Shown in pieces: positions 14,025 to 21,599 of a stretch of 33,227 bases of DNA (position 1 is its first letter; the number at the start of each line of letters is the position of its first letter). Position numbers and translations under genes: made by a program. The notes under the pieces are model-generated. The model searched no databases. It was given only the letters and a program-made list of their open reading frames with translations, and was not told where the DNA came from. This DNA is from Mangrovactinospora gilvigrisea (GTDB taxonomy: Bacteria; Actinomycetota; Actinomycetes; Streptomycetales; Streptomycetaceae). The stretch is taken from NCBI RefSeq assembly GCF_001879105.1, contig NZ_MLCF01000094.1, forward strand, positions 1 through 33,227, written 5' to 3'.

Positions 14025-17000
14025 ATGCACGACGATCGGTCCCTCGTAGAGATCCGGCTGGGCCGGGCTCTGCGGGAGCGCATCAAGCCCGCGATCCACC
14101 CGCTCACCGCGGCGCTCGAGGTGGAGGCGTGGCACGCTCCCGGCGAGCCCGTGCCCGTCTCCGAGGGCCTCGCCCTCGCCGACGCCGACTACCGCCCGAT
14201 CGCCACCGGCGAGGCCTGGGGCCGCCCCTGGGGCACCGAGTGGTTCCGGGTGCGCGGCACCGTCCCGCCGGAGTGGTCCGGCCGCACCGTCGAGGCCGTG
14301 CTCAACATCGGCTTCCGCGGCCCCGGCCCCGGCTTCCAGGCCGAGGCGCTCGTCTACCGGCCGGACGGAAGCCCCGTCAAGTCGCTGAACCCGGAGACCA
14401 CCTGGGTGCGGATCAGCGACGAGGCCAAGGGCGGCGAGGAGGTCCTCCTGCACCTGGAGGCCGCCTCCAACCCGTCCATCGACGGCCCCGTCACCGACAA
14501 GGGCGACTGGGACACCGCCGGCGACGACCCCATCTACAACCTGGGCCGCATGGAGCTGGCCGTCCTCGACACCGAGGTGTGGGAGCTGGCCCAGGACTTC
14601 GAGGTGCTGCTGCAGCTGATGCTGGAGCTGCCGGTGGAGGGCCCGCGCCGCTGGGAGATCCTGCGCACCCTGGAGCGCGCGCTGGACGTCCTCGACCACA
14701 GCCGCGACGTCAACGCCGCCGCCCCCGAGGCCCGCGCGATCCTCGCCCCGGCGCTGGCCGCCCCGGCGAACGCCTCCGCGCACAGGCTCAGCGGCGTCGG
14801 GCACGCCCACATCGACTCCGCCTGGCTGTGGCCGCTGCGCGAGACGGTCCGCAAGGTGGCGCGCACCGCCTCCAACGTCACCGACCTGATGGACCGGGAC
14901 CCGGAGTTCGTCTTCGCGATGTCCCAGGCCCAGCAGCTCGCCTGGATCAAGGAGCACCGCCCCGAGGTCTACGCCCGCGTCAAGGAGAAGGTGGCCGCCG
15001 GGCAGTTCGTGCCGGTCGGCGGCATGTGGGTGGAGTCCGACACCAACATGCCCGGCTCCGAGGCGATGGCCCGGCAGTTCGTGCACGGCAAGAAGTTCTT
15101 CCTGGAGGAGTTCGGCATCGAGACCGACGAGGTCTGGCTGCCCGACTCGTTCGGCTACTCCGCGGCCCTGCCGCAGCTGGTGAAGCTCTCCAACTCCACG
15201 TTCTTCCTCACCCAGAAGATCTCCTGGAGCCAGTTCAACAAGTTCCCGCACCACACCTTCTGGTGGGAGGGCATCGACGGCACCCGGGTCTTCACCCACT
15301 TCCCGCCGGTCGACACCTACAACTCGGAGTTCTCCGGGCGGGAGATGGCGCACGCCGAGCGCAACTTCCAGGACAAGGGCGCGGCCCACCGCTCCCTGGT
15401 GCCGTTCGGCTACGGCGACGGCGGCGGCGGCCCCACCCGCGAGCACCTGGCCCGCGCCAAGCGGTTGGCGAACCTGGAGGGCTCGCCGCGCGTCGAGGTG
15501 GAGAAGCCGTCCGAGTTCTTCGCCAAGGCGCTCGCCGACTACCCCGGCGCGCCGGTCTGGGTGGGCGAGCTCTACCTGGAGCTGCACCGCGGCACCTACA
15601 CCTCCAACGCCAAGATCAAGCAGGGCAACCGCAAGAGCGAGCACCTGCTGCGCGAGGCCGAGCTGTGGGCGGCCACCGCGGTCGTCAACGGGTCGGACGG
15701 CTACGCCTACCCGTACGAGCAGCTGGACCGGATCTGGAAGACGGTGCTGCTGCACCAGTTCCACGACATCCTGCCGGGCTCCTCGATCGCCTGGGTCAAC
15801 CGCGAGGCGCGGGCCACCTACCAGGAGGTCTACGCCGAGCTGGAGCAGATCATCGGGGACGCCCAGGCGGCGCTCGCCGGCGACGCCGGGTCCGGCAGCC
15901 GGGTGGTCTTCAACGCCGCCCCGCACGGCCGCGGCGGGATCGCCGCGCTGGGCGCGCGGGTCGCGCCCGGCGGCGAGCAGGCCACGGCGGTCACCGAGCA
16001 GGCCGGGGGCGGGTTCGTCCTCGACAACGGCCTGGTGCGGGTCGCCGTCGACGGCCGTGGCCTGGTCACCTCCGCGGTGGACGCGGCGAGCGGGCGGGAC
16101 GCGGTGGCGCCCGGCGGCTACGCCAACCTGCTGCAGATCCACCCGGACCTGCCGAACAACTGGGACGCCTGGGACGTCGACCACTTCTACCGCAACACGG
16201 TCACCGACCTGGTGGACGCGGAGTCGGTGGCGGCCGCCGGCGGCGACGCGGTCGAGGTCGTCCGGAAGTTCGGCGACTCGACGGTCCGCCAGCGGCTGGT
16301 GCTGGCCGCGGGCTCGCACCGCCTCGACATCGACACCGACGTGGACTGGCACGAGCGGGAGACCATCCTCAAGGCGGCCTTCCAGCTCGACGTCCAGGCC
16401 GACCGGTCGACGTCCGAGACGCAGTTCGGCCACCTGCACCGCGCCACCCACACCAACACCTCGTGGGAGGCGGCCAAGTTCGAGATCTGCGCGCACCGCT
16501 GGATCCAGGTCGCCGAGCCGGGCTACGGCGTCGCGGTCGTCAACGACTCGACGTACGGCCACGACGTGACGCGCTCGCGCCGCGACGAGGCGGACGGCGG
16601 CGACGGGGGCATCACCACCACGGTGCGGCTCTCCCTGCTGCGCGCGCCCCGGTTCCCCGACCCGCACACCGACGAGGACCGGCACACGCTGCGGTTCGCG
16701 CTGGTGCCGGGCGCGGAGATCGGCGACGCGGTGCGCGAGGGCTACGGCATCAACCTGCCGGAGCGGAGCGTCCCGGGCGACGCGGCGGTGGCGCCGCTGG
16801 TGTCGGTCGACAACGACGCGGTCGTCGTCGAGGCGCTGAAGCTGGCCGACGACGGGTCGGGCGACGTGGTGGTGCGGCTCTACGAGTCGCGCGGCGCGCG
16901 GGCCGAGGCGTCGGTGGCACCCGGCTTCGCGTCGGCGTCGGCGGCGGAGACGGACCTGCTGGAGCGCCCGTGGTCCGACGGCCGCGGCGTCTCGGCCGAG

Positions 17001-17069
17001 GCCGACGGCTCCGTGAAGCTGAGCCTGCGTCCGTTCCAGATCGTCACCCTGCGCTTCGCGCGCGCGTAA
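14025..17069 (+). CDS. Glycoside hydrolase family 38 alpha-mannosidase
   Basis: A 1014-residue retaining GH38 exo-alpha-mannosidase. Zinc ligands are visible as His262 and Asp264 (GHAHIDSAWLW), Asp374 (the predicted nucleophile, in WLPDSFGYSAALPQL) and His580 (HQFHDILPGSS). An N-terminal beta domain precedes the catalytic (beta/alpha)7 barrel (about 255-520); helical and C-terminal beta-sandwich domains follow. No signal peptide is present, so the enzyme is cytoplasmic and should act on imported mannosides. Start ATG 14025 has GGGGAG at 14008-14013. Divergence from a ROK regulator suggests sugar-responsive repression. Confidence 0.93.
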   Translation: MHDDRSLVEIRLGRALRERIKPAIHPLTAALEVEAWHAPGEPVPVSEGLALADADYRPIATGEAWGRPWGTEWFRVRGTVPPEWSGRTVEAVLNIGFRGPGPGFQAEALVYRPDGSPVKSLNPETTWVRISDEAKGGEEVLLHLEAASNPSIDGPVTDKGDWDTAGDDPIYNLGRMELAVLDTEVWELAQDFEVLLQLMLELPVEGPRRWEILRTLERALDVLDHSRDVNAAAPEARAILAPALAAPANASAHRLSGVGHAHIDSAWLWPLRETVRKVARTASNVTDLMDRDPEFVFAMSQAQQLAWIKEHRPEVYARVKEKVAAGQFVPVGGMWVESDTNMPGSEAMARQFVHGKKFFLEEFGIETDEVWLPDSFGYSAALPQLVKLSNSTFFLTQKISWSQFNKFPHHTFWWEGIDGTRVFTHFPPVDTYNSEFSGREMAHAERNFQDKGAAHRSLVPFGYGDGGGGPTREHLARAKRLANLEGSPRVEVEKPSEFFAKALADYPGAPVWVGELYLELHRGTYTSNAKIKQGNRKSEHLLREAELWAATAVVNGSDGYAYPYEQLDRIWKTVLLHQFHDILPGSSIAWVNREARATYQEVYAELEQIIGDAQAALAGDAGSGSRVVFNAAPHGRGGIAALGARVAPGGEQATAVTEQAGGGFVLDNGLVRVAVDGRGLVTSAVDAASGRDAVAPGGYANLLQIHPDLPNNWDAWDVDHFYRNTVTDLVDAESVAAAGGDAVEVVRKFGDSTVRQRLVLAAGSHRLDIDTDVDWHERETILKAAFQLDVQADRSTSETQFGHLHRATHTNTSWEAAKFEICAHRWIQVAEPGYGVAVVNDSTYGHDVTRSRRDEADGGDGGITTTVRLSLLRAPRFPDPHTDEDRHTLRFALVPGAEIGDAVREGYGINLPERSVPGDAAVAPLVSVDNDAVVVEALKLADDGSGDVVVRLYESRGARAEASVAPGFASASAAETDLLERPWSDGRGVSAEADGSVKLSLRPFQIVTLRFARA

Positions 17070-17116
17070 CCGTCCGAGGCGGTCCCGGTTCGCCGCCCCG
17101 CCGCGACACTCGACCG

Positions 17117-17166
17117 GCCCTGCCCCCGCCCGCCCGTGAGGGACGGGTGGGGGCGGGGGCCAGGGC
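17117..17166. terminator. Strong GC hairpin after alpha-mannosidase
   Basis: Two arms of about 20 nt (17117-17137 and 17143-17166), nearly perfectly complementary with a few bulged bases, flank the loop GAGGG. It lies 48 bp after the mannosidase stop and is the obvious terminator in the 286-bp gap 17070-17355, which has no gene. Confidence 0.65.
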
Positions 17167-17221
17167 GGCGACTGCCCCGGCGGCAGCCGCCGGGGACGCG
17201 GCAAGCACCGCGTCCCCGGCC

Positions 17222-17266
17222 CTCCGCGTTCTCCGCGTTCTCCGCGTTCTCCGCGCTCTCCGCGCG
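17222..17266. repeat. Nonanucleotide minisatellite, five units
   Basis: Five consecutive 9-bp units: CTCCGCGTT three times, then CTCCGCGCT and CTCCGCGCG. It is intergenic, between the mannosidase terminator and the EEP gene. A related five-unit array encodes the start of the protein at 29168-29710. Confidence 0.85.
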
Positions 17267-17355
17267 GGCCGCGCCGAGCGCGGTTCGGGCGGGGCGCCCG
17301 GGCGAAGGGGCGGCGAACACGGCACCGCGCGGACCGCCACCCGAAAGGCAGCCCG

Positions 17356-18150
17356 TTGAACCTGAACGTCGTCACCTACAACCTGAAGTTCCCGGACCCG
17401 AACTCCGCCCCGTGGGACGGCGTGCGCCGGCCCCTTGTGCGCCGTCAGCTGACGGCGCTCGCGCCGGACGTCGTGGCCACCCAGGAGGGCCACTACCACC
17501 AGATCCGCCACCTCGCCGAGGACCTCGGCAGCCAGTGGCAGTACCTCGGCACCGGCCGCGACGGCGGCAGCACCGGCGAGTGGTGCGGCATCCTCTTCGA
17601 CGGCGCCCGCTTCGAGCCCGTCGCCTTCGACCACTTCTGGCTCTCCGACACCCCCGAGGCGGTCGGCTCCCGCACCCCCTCGTGGGGCAACCACGGCAAC
17701 TGCCGGATGGCCACCTGGGCGCGGCTGCGCGACCGCGCCACCGCCGCGGAGGTGCTCGTCCTCGACACCCACCTCGACGAGTCCTCCGAGCGGGCCCGCG
17801 TCTGGGGCGCCGAGCTGATCGCCGCCCGCCTCAACCGCCCCGGCCTCCCCGAGGCCGTCGTGGTCTGCGGCGACTTCAACGCCCCGGCCCCCACCAGCGA
17901 CGCCTACCGCGCCCTCACCGCGCGCGCCGGGCTGCGCGACGCCTGGCTGGAGGCCAACTCCGCCGAGCCCAAGACCGGCACCTTCACCGGCTGGGACGAG
18001 CCGGTGCCCGGCGGCGACCGGATCGACTGGATCCTGCACCGCGGCCCGCTCACCGCGCGCCGCGCCGTGCTCGGCGAGATCCGCGGGGAGGACGGCCAGT
18101 GGCCGTCCGACCACCTGCCCGTCAGCGTTGCGCTGGAGTGGGACGCCTGA
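17356..18150 (+). CDS. Endonuclease/exonuclease/phosphatase (EEP) family hydrolase
   Basis: A 264-residue single-domain EEP protein, the DNase I-like metal-dependent phosphodiesterase fold. Expected residues are present: Asn9 (YNLK), Glu44 (TQEGH), His139 (DTHLDE), Asp173 and Asn175 (GDFNAP), and the C-terminal Ser-Asp252-His253 (SDHLPV). No signal peptide or membrane segment is seen, so it is intracellular. The start is TTG 17356 with GAAAGG (17343-17348) at 7-nt spacing; no ATG or GTG fits. Substrates in this superfamily range from nucleic acids to sugar phosphates and lipids, so I assign only the family. Its end overlaps the convergent next gene by 29 bp. Confidence 0.88.
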   Translation: MNLNVVTYNLKFPDPNSAPWDGVRRPLVRRQLTALAPDVVATQEGHYHQIRHLAEDLGSQWQYLGTGRDGGSTGEWCGILFDGARFEPVAFDHFWLSDTPEAVGSRTPSWGNHGNCRMATWARLRDRATAAEVLVLDTHLDESSERARVWGAELIAARLNRPGLPEAVVVCGDFNAPAPTSDAYRALTARAGLRDAWLEANSAEPKTGTFTGWDEPVPGGDRIDWILHRGPLTARRAVLGEIRGEDGQWPSDHLPVSVALEWDA

Positions 18151-19003
18151 CGGGCCGTTCCACCCGCCTGCGCTCCCGCTCCCGCTCGGGGGCGGGATCG
18201 GGGGCCGTCCGGCCGGCGCCGAGGAACGGGCCGTAGAGGTCGTCGAAGTCCGCCGCCGCGACGATCTCGCGCCCGGTGCGCAGGAACGCCCGCACCTCCT
18301 CGGCGTTCGGCGCCGCGTCGTAGCGGCGCCCGAGGCCGCCCTCGGGGTCGGCGGCGGCCGCCGGCCCCTCGCGGCGCCCGCCCGGCGCGGGCGCCGGCAG
18401 GTGCTCCAGCAGCGCCGTCACCCCCAGCGGATACGTCTGGGCGATGTGCCAGGCCAGCGAGCGCCCGGGCCGGACCCGCAGCCTGCGCTCGGCCAGCACG
18501 GCCCCCGCGGCGCCGTCCGGGGCGATCCGGCGCACCGTGCAGCCGATCACCGGACGCCGCTCCGCCAGCGCCCAGAACGGCGCCAGCGGCCCGTCGAACC
18601 GCGGCAGCTCGCCCGGGTGGACGTCGAGGACGCCCAGCGGGGCCGCGGGCAGGCCGTGCGCCGGGAAGCGCAGCGCGACGATCAGGTCGGGCCGGAACCC
18701 GTCCAGCAGCCGCAGCGACTCCTCGCCCTCCACCGTGTGGAGGGGCAGCCGGTGGCGGGCCGCCAGTTGACGGAAGGTCAGCAGCCGTCCGGCGGGCTCC
18801 TCGCCGAAGACCTCGTCGAGGTCCGCGAAGTGCTCCCGCTCGAAGCTGCTCAGGCGCGCCAGTTCGGGGACGTCGCCGTCGCCGCCCGGCGGGCGCGTCC
18901 CGTCGAGCAGCACCTGGAGGTCGTGGCCGAGCAGCCCCGGCAGCAGCCGGTTGAGCGCGAGGCAGCCGTGGAGGTCGGTGGCGGTGCAGAGGGAGATGCG
19001 CAT
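18122..19003 (-). CDS. Formyltransferase-like protein with altered catalytic residues
   Basis: A 293-residue protein related to methionyl-tRNA and sugar formyltransferases. The Rossmann-type core shows RPDLIVALRFP (104-114), LGVLDVHPGELPRFDGPLAPF (the HxSLLPxxxGxxP loop, 123-143) and TVRRIAPDGAAG (156-167). The usual catalytic Asn-His-Asp set reads Asp127-His129-Ala165, so only His is kept; Asp163 is close but off register. A variable tail rich in Arg and Glu ends the protein, and no Fmt C-terminal OB domain is evident. It may bind a formyl-carrier without formylation, or act on a different group. Start ATG 19003 lacks a clear ribosome site. Confidence 0.7.
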   Translation of the reverse strand: MRISLCTATDLHGCLALNRLLPGLLGHDLQVLLDGTRPPGGDGDVPELARLSSFEREHFADLDEVFGEEPAGRLLTFRQLAARHRLPLHTVEGEESLRLLDGFRPDLIVALRFPAHGLPAAPLGVLDVHPGELPRFDGPLAPFWALAERRPVIGCTVRRIAPDGAAGAVLAERRLRVRPGRSLAWHIAQTYPLGVTALLEHLPAPAPGGRREGPAAAADPEGGLGRRYDAAPNAEEVRAFLRTGREIVAAADFDDLYGPFLGAGRTAPDPAPERERERRRVERPVRRPTPAQR

Positions 19004-19162
19004 GCCGCCAGGGTCGCGCCGCGGCCCGCCGGAGGCCCGTCGGCGGTGCGCCGGAGGGGTGCGTCCGGGTGACTCCTGTACCGCGGACGGCCGTCAGCCG
19101 TCTGCCGCACCCCGGGGCGCGCGGAGCTGCCGGGGCGTCAGATCCGTGTGAGGGTCGGCCCT

Positions 19163-19984
19163 ATGACGAGCCTGAGCGAGCTGGTCCCGGTCGAGGCGAT
19201 CCGGCTCGACGTGACCGCCGAGACCTGGCGGAACGCGATCGAGGCGGCCGGGGAGCTGCTGACCGGGACCGGCACCGCCACGCCCGAGTACACCGCCGAG
19301 ATGATCCGCACGGTCGAGGAGCAGGGCCCCTACATCGTGGTGGCGCCCGGGTTCGCCTTGGCGCACGCCCGGCCGTCGCCGGCGGTGCTGCGCACCGGGA
19401 TGTCCTGGGTGCGGCTGGCCCATCCGGTGGAGTTCGGGCACGCCGACAACGACCCGGTGAACCTGGTGGTGGCGCTGGCGGCGAAGGACTCGGCGGCGCA
19501 CACCCGGGCGATGGGCGCGCTGGCCCGGCTGCTCGCCGACCCCGACAGGTCGCAGGCGCTGCGCGAGGCGCCGAACGCGGCGACCGTGCACGCGCTGCTG
19601 GCCGGGAAGGGCGAGTTCGCGCCGGCGGCGGCGGACGGCTCCTCGGATTCGGCGGCTTCCGCGCCGTCGGGCGGCGCGGTCGGCGCGGTCGGCGCGGCGA
19701 ACCAGAAGATCCTCACGGTCTGCGGCAACGGGCTCGGCACCAGCCTCTTCCTGAAGAACACCCTGGAGCAGGTTCTGGACCGCTGGAAGTGGAGCCCGTA
19801 CATCACCGTCGAGGCGACGGACAGCCTCTCGGCGCGCGGCAAGGCCAAGGAGGCCGTCGCGATCTTCACATCCGGCGAGATCGGCCGGAACATCGGCGAC
19901 GTCGGCGTCCCCGTGAAGATCATCAAGGATTTCACCAGCCTGGACGAGGTCGACCGCGTCCTCCGCGACACCTACGACGTCTGA
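19163..19984 (+). CDS. PTS EIIA-EIIB fusion, ascorbate/galactitol type
   Basis: A 273-residue phosphotransferase-system protein. Residues 1-150 are an EIIA of the mannitol/fructose/ascorbate superfamily with phospho-His68 in APGFALAHARP. A Ser/Ala/Gly linker (157-180) leads to a EIIB of the lactose/ascorbate type with phospho-Cys187 in ILTVCGNGLGTSL. It would pass phosphate from HPr to His68, to Cys187 and to a sugar carried by the EIIC encoded next. Start ATG 19163 has GAGG at 19150-19153; GTG 19148 is an alternative. IIA and IIB are separate in the E. coli Ula system, so the fusion is notable. Confidence 0.9.
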   Translation: MTSLSELVPVEAIRLDVTAETWRNAIEAAGELLTGTGTATPEYTAEMIRTVEEQGPYIVVAPGFALAHARPSPAVLRTGMSWVRLAHPVEFGHADNDPVNLVVALAAKDSAAHTRAMGALARLLADPDRSQALREAPNAATVHALLAGKGEFAPAAADGSSDSAASAPSGGAVGAVGAANQKILTVCGNGLGTSLFLKNTLEQVLDRWKWSPYITVEATDSLSARGKAKEAVAIFTSGEIGRNIGDVGVPVKIIKDFTSLDEVDRVLRDTYDV

Positions 19985-20000
19985 GGAGGCGGGACGCGTC

Positions 20001-21566
20001 ATGGATGTGCTGATGTCCATCGTGAAGTTCATCGTCAACGAGATTCTGGCGGTGCCCGCCTACCTCATCGGCATCATCACCGCGGTCGGCCAGATCGCGC
20101 TGCGGCGCTCGGCCGGCCAGGTCATCGGCTCGGCGATCAAGGCGACGCTGGGCTTCCTGCTGATCGGCGCGGGCGCCACGCTCGTCACCGCGTCGCTGAA
20201 CGCACTGGGCGTGATGATCACCGGGGCGACCGGCGCGCACGGCGTCATCCCCACCAACGAGGCGATCGTCGGCATCGCCCAGGCCAAGTTCGGCTCCCGG
20301 GTCGCCTGGCTGATGGTGCTCGGCTTCGTGCTGGGCCTGCTGCTGGCCCGGTTCACGCCGCTCCGGTACGTCTTCCTGACCGGGCACCACATGCTCTTCA
20401 TGGCGACCCTGCTGACGATGGTGCTGGCCACGGCCGGGTACTCGTCCTGGGTCGTCGTGGTGGTCGGCGCGGTGCTGATGGCGGTGATGCTGGTCGCCAT
20501 GCCGGCCTTCGCGCACGCCTGGACGAAACGCGTGACCCGCGACAACACCATCGCCATCGGCCACTTCGGGACGGCCGGGTACATCGCCTCCGGGGCGGTC
20601 GGCCAGCTGGTCGGCAGGAAGAGCCGCAGCACGGAGGAGATGCGGCTGCCGGAGGGGCTGCGCTTCCTGCGCGACTCGATGGTGGCGACGGCGCTGTCGA
20701 TGCTGCTGATCTACGTGGTCGTCGCGATCCTCTACATCGCCCGGGTCGGGAAGGCGAAGGCGTTCCAGGCCTTCGCGGTGGACGGCGCGGGCGCGGCGAC
20801 GAACGTCGGCAACTACATCATGAAGTCGATCATGCAGGGGCTGGAGTTCGGTGTCGCGGTCGCGGTGATCCTCTTCGGCGTCCGGACGATCCTCGGCGAG
20901 CTGGTCCCCGCGTTCCAGGGCATCGCGCGGCGGGTGGTGCCGGGCGCGGTGCCGGCGCTGGACGCGCCGATCGTCTTCCCCTACGCGCAGAACGCGGTGC
21001 TCATCGGGTTCATCAGCAGCTTCGCGGGCGGGCTGGTCGGGCTCGGGCTGGAGGCGGCGTTCTTCAGCCACTGGTGGGGCTGGGCGCTGGTGCTGCCGGG
21101 CCTGGTGCCGCACTTCTTCACCGGCGGCGCGGCGGGCGTCTACGGCAACGCGACGGGCGGGCGCCGGGGGGCGGTGCTGGGGGCGTTCACCAACGGCCTG
21201 ATCATCACGTTCCTGCCGGCGGCGCTGCTGAAGGTGCTGGGCGCGTTCGGCAGCGCGAACACCACCTTCGGTGATGCGGACTTCGGGTGGCTGGGCCTGC
21301 TGATCGGGAACTCGGCGAAGGCGGGGATGGGGCTGGGGGTGGTGCTCATCCTGGTGATCGCGCTGGTGCTGCTGGCGGGGGCGATCGTGGTGCAGGTGAA
21401 GGTGGTGAACACGGGCTGGGACCCGGGCGCCCGGCGCGACGCCGCGCTCGGGTTGACGGCGGAGGCGGTGCCGCCCAGCTCCGCGGACGATGCGGGACCG
21501 TCCCGGAGCTACGCCAAGCTGGCGCCGCCGGCGGGGGCGCCGAAGCCGCCGCCTCCTCCGGAGTAG
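20001..21566 (+). CDS. PTS EIIC permease, UlaA/ascorbate family
   Basis: A 521-residue polytopic membrane protein of the ascorbate-type EIIC (UlaA/SgaT) family, with roughly ten to twelve hydrophobic segments between residues 10 and 470. Family-typical parts include VPAYLIGIITAVGQIALRR near the N-terminus, GHFGTAGYIASG and GGAAGVYGNATGG. The last 50 residues are hydrophilic and Pro-rich (ending APKPPPPPE), presumably cytoplasmic. GAGGAGG at 19983-19989 precedes ATG 20001, and the gene lies 16 bp after the EIIA-EIIB gene in one operon. L-ascorbate is the known substrate of the best-studied members, but no Ula catabolic genes are nearby, so another sugar is possible. Confidence 0.9.
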   Translation: MDVLMSIVKFIVNEILAVPAYLIGIITAVGQIALRRSAGQVIGSAIKATLGFLLIGAGATLVTASLNALGVMITGATGAHGVIPTNEAIVGIAQAKFGSRVAWLMVLGFVLGLLLARFTPLRYVFLTGHHMLFMATLLTMVLATAGYSSWVVVVVGAVLMAVMLVAMPAFAHAWTKRVTRDNTIAIGHFGTAGYIASGAVGQLVGRKSRSTEEMRLPEGLRFLRDSMVATALSMLLIYVVVAILYIARVGKAKAFQAFAVDGAGAATNVGNYIMKSIMQGLEFGVAVAVILFGVRTILGELVPAFQGIARRVVPGAVPALDAPIVFPYAQNAVLIGFISSFAGGLVGLGLEAAFFSHWWGWALVLPGLVPHFFTGGAAGVYGNATGGRRGAVLGAFTNGLIITFLPAALLKVLGAFGSANTTFGDADFGWLGLLIGNSAKAGMGLGVVLILVIALVLLAGAIVVQVKVVNTGWDPGARRDAALGLTAEAVPPSSADDAGPSRSYAKLAPPAGAPKPPPPPE

Positions 21567-21567
21567 C

Positions 21568-21595
21568 GCCTGCCGGCGGTTGCCGGCCGGCAGGC
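21568..21595. terminator. Bidirectional terminator between EIIC and GH95
   Basis: A perfect 10-bp stem GCCTGCCGGC / GCCGGCAGGC with an 8-nt loop fills the 33 bp between the two convergent stop codons. Confidence 0.75.
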
Positions 21596-21599
21596 CCGC

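Noticed and set aside
17222..17266. CRISPR-like array
   Set aside because: Units are 9 bp with no spacers; it is a minisatellite.
13977..17375. Very long minus-strand open frame opposite alpha-mannosidase
   Set aside because: Its composition (Val/Gly/His/Arg/Asp-rich) is the mirror of GH38 codons in a high-GC gene; the plus strand has clear catalytic motifs.
19004..19162. A small gene or riboswitch ahead of the PTS operon
   Set aside because: No start with ribosome site and no recognisable conserved RNA structure could be supported.
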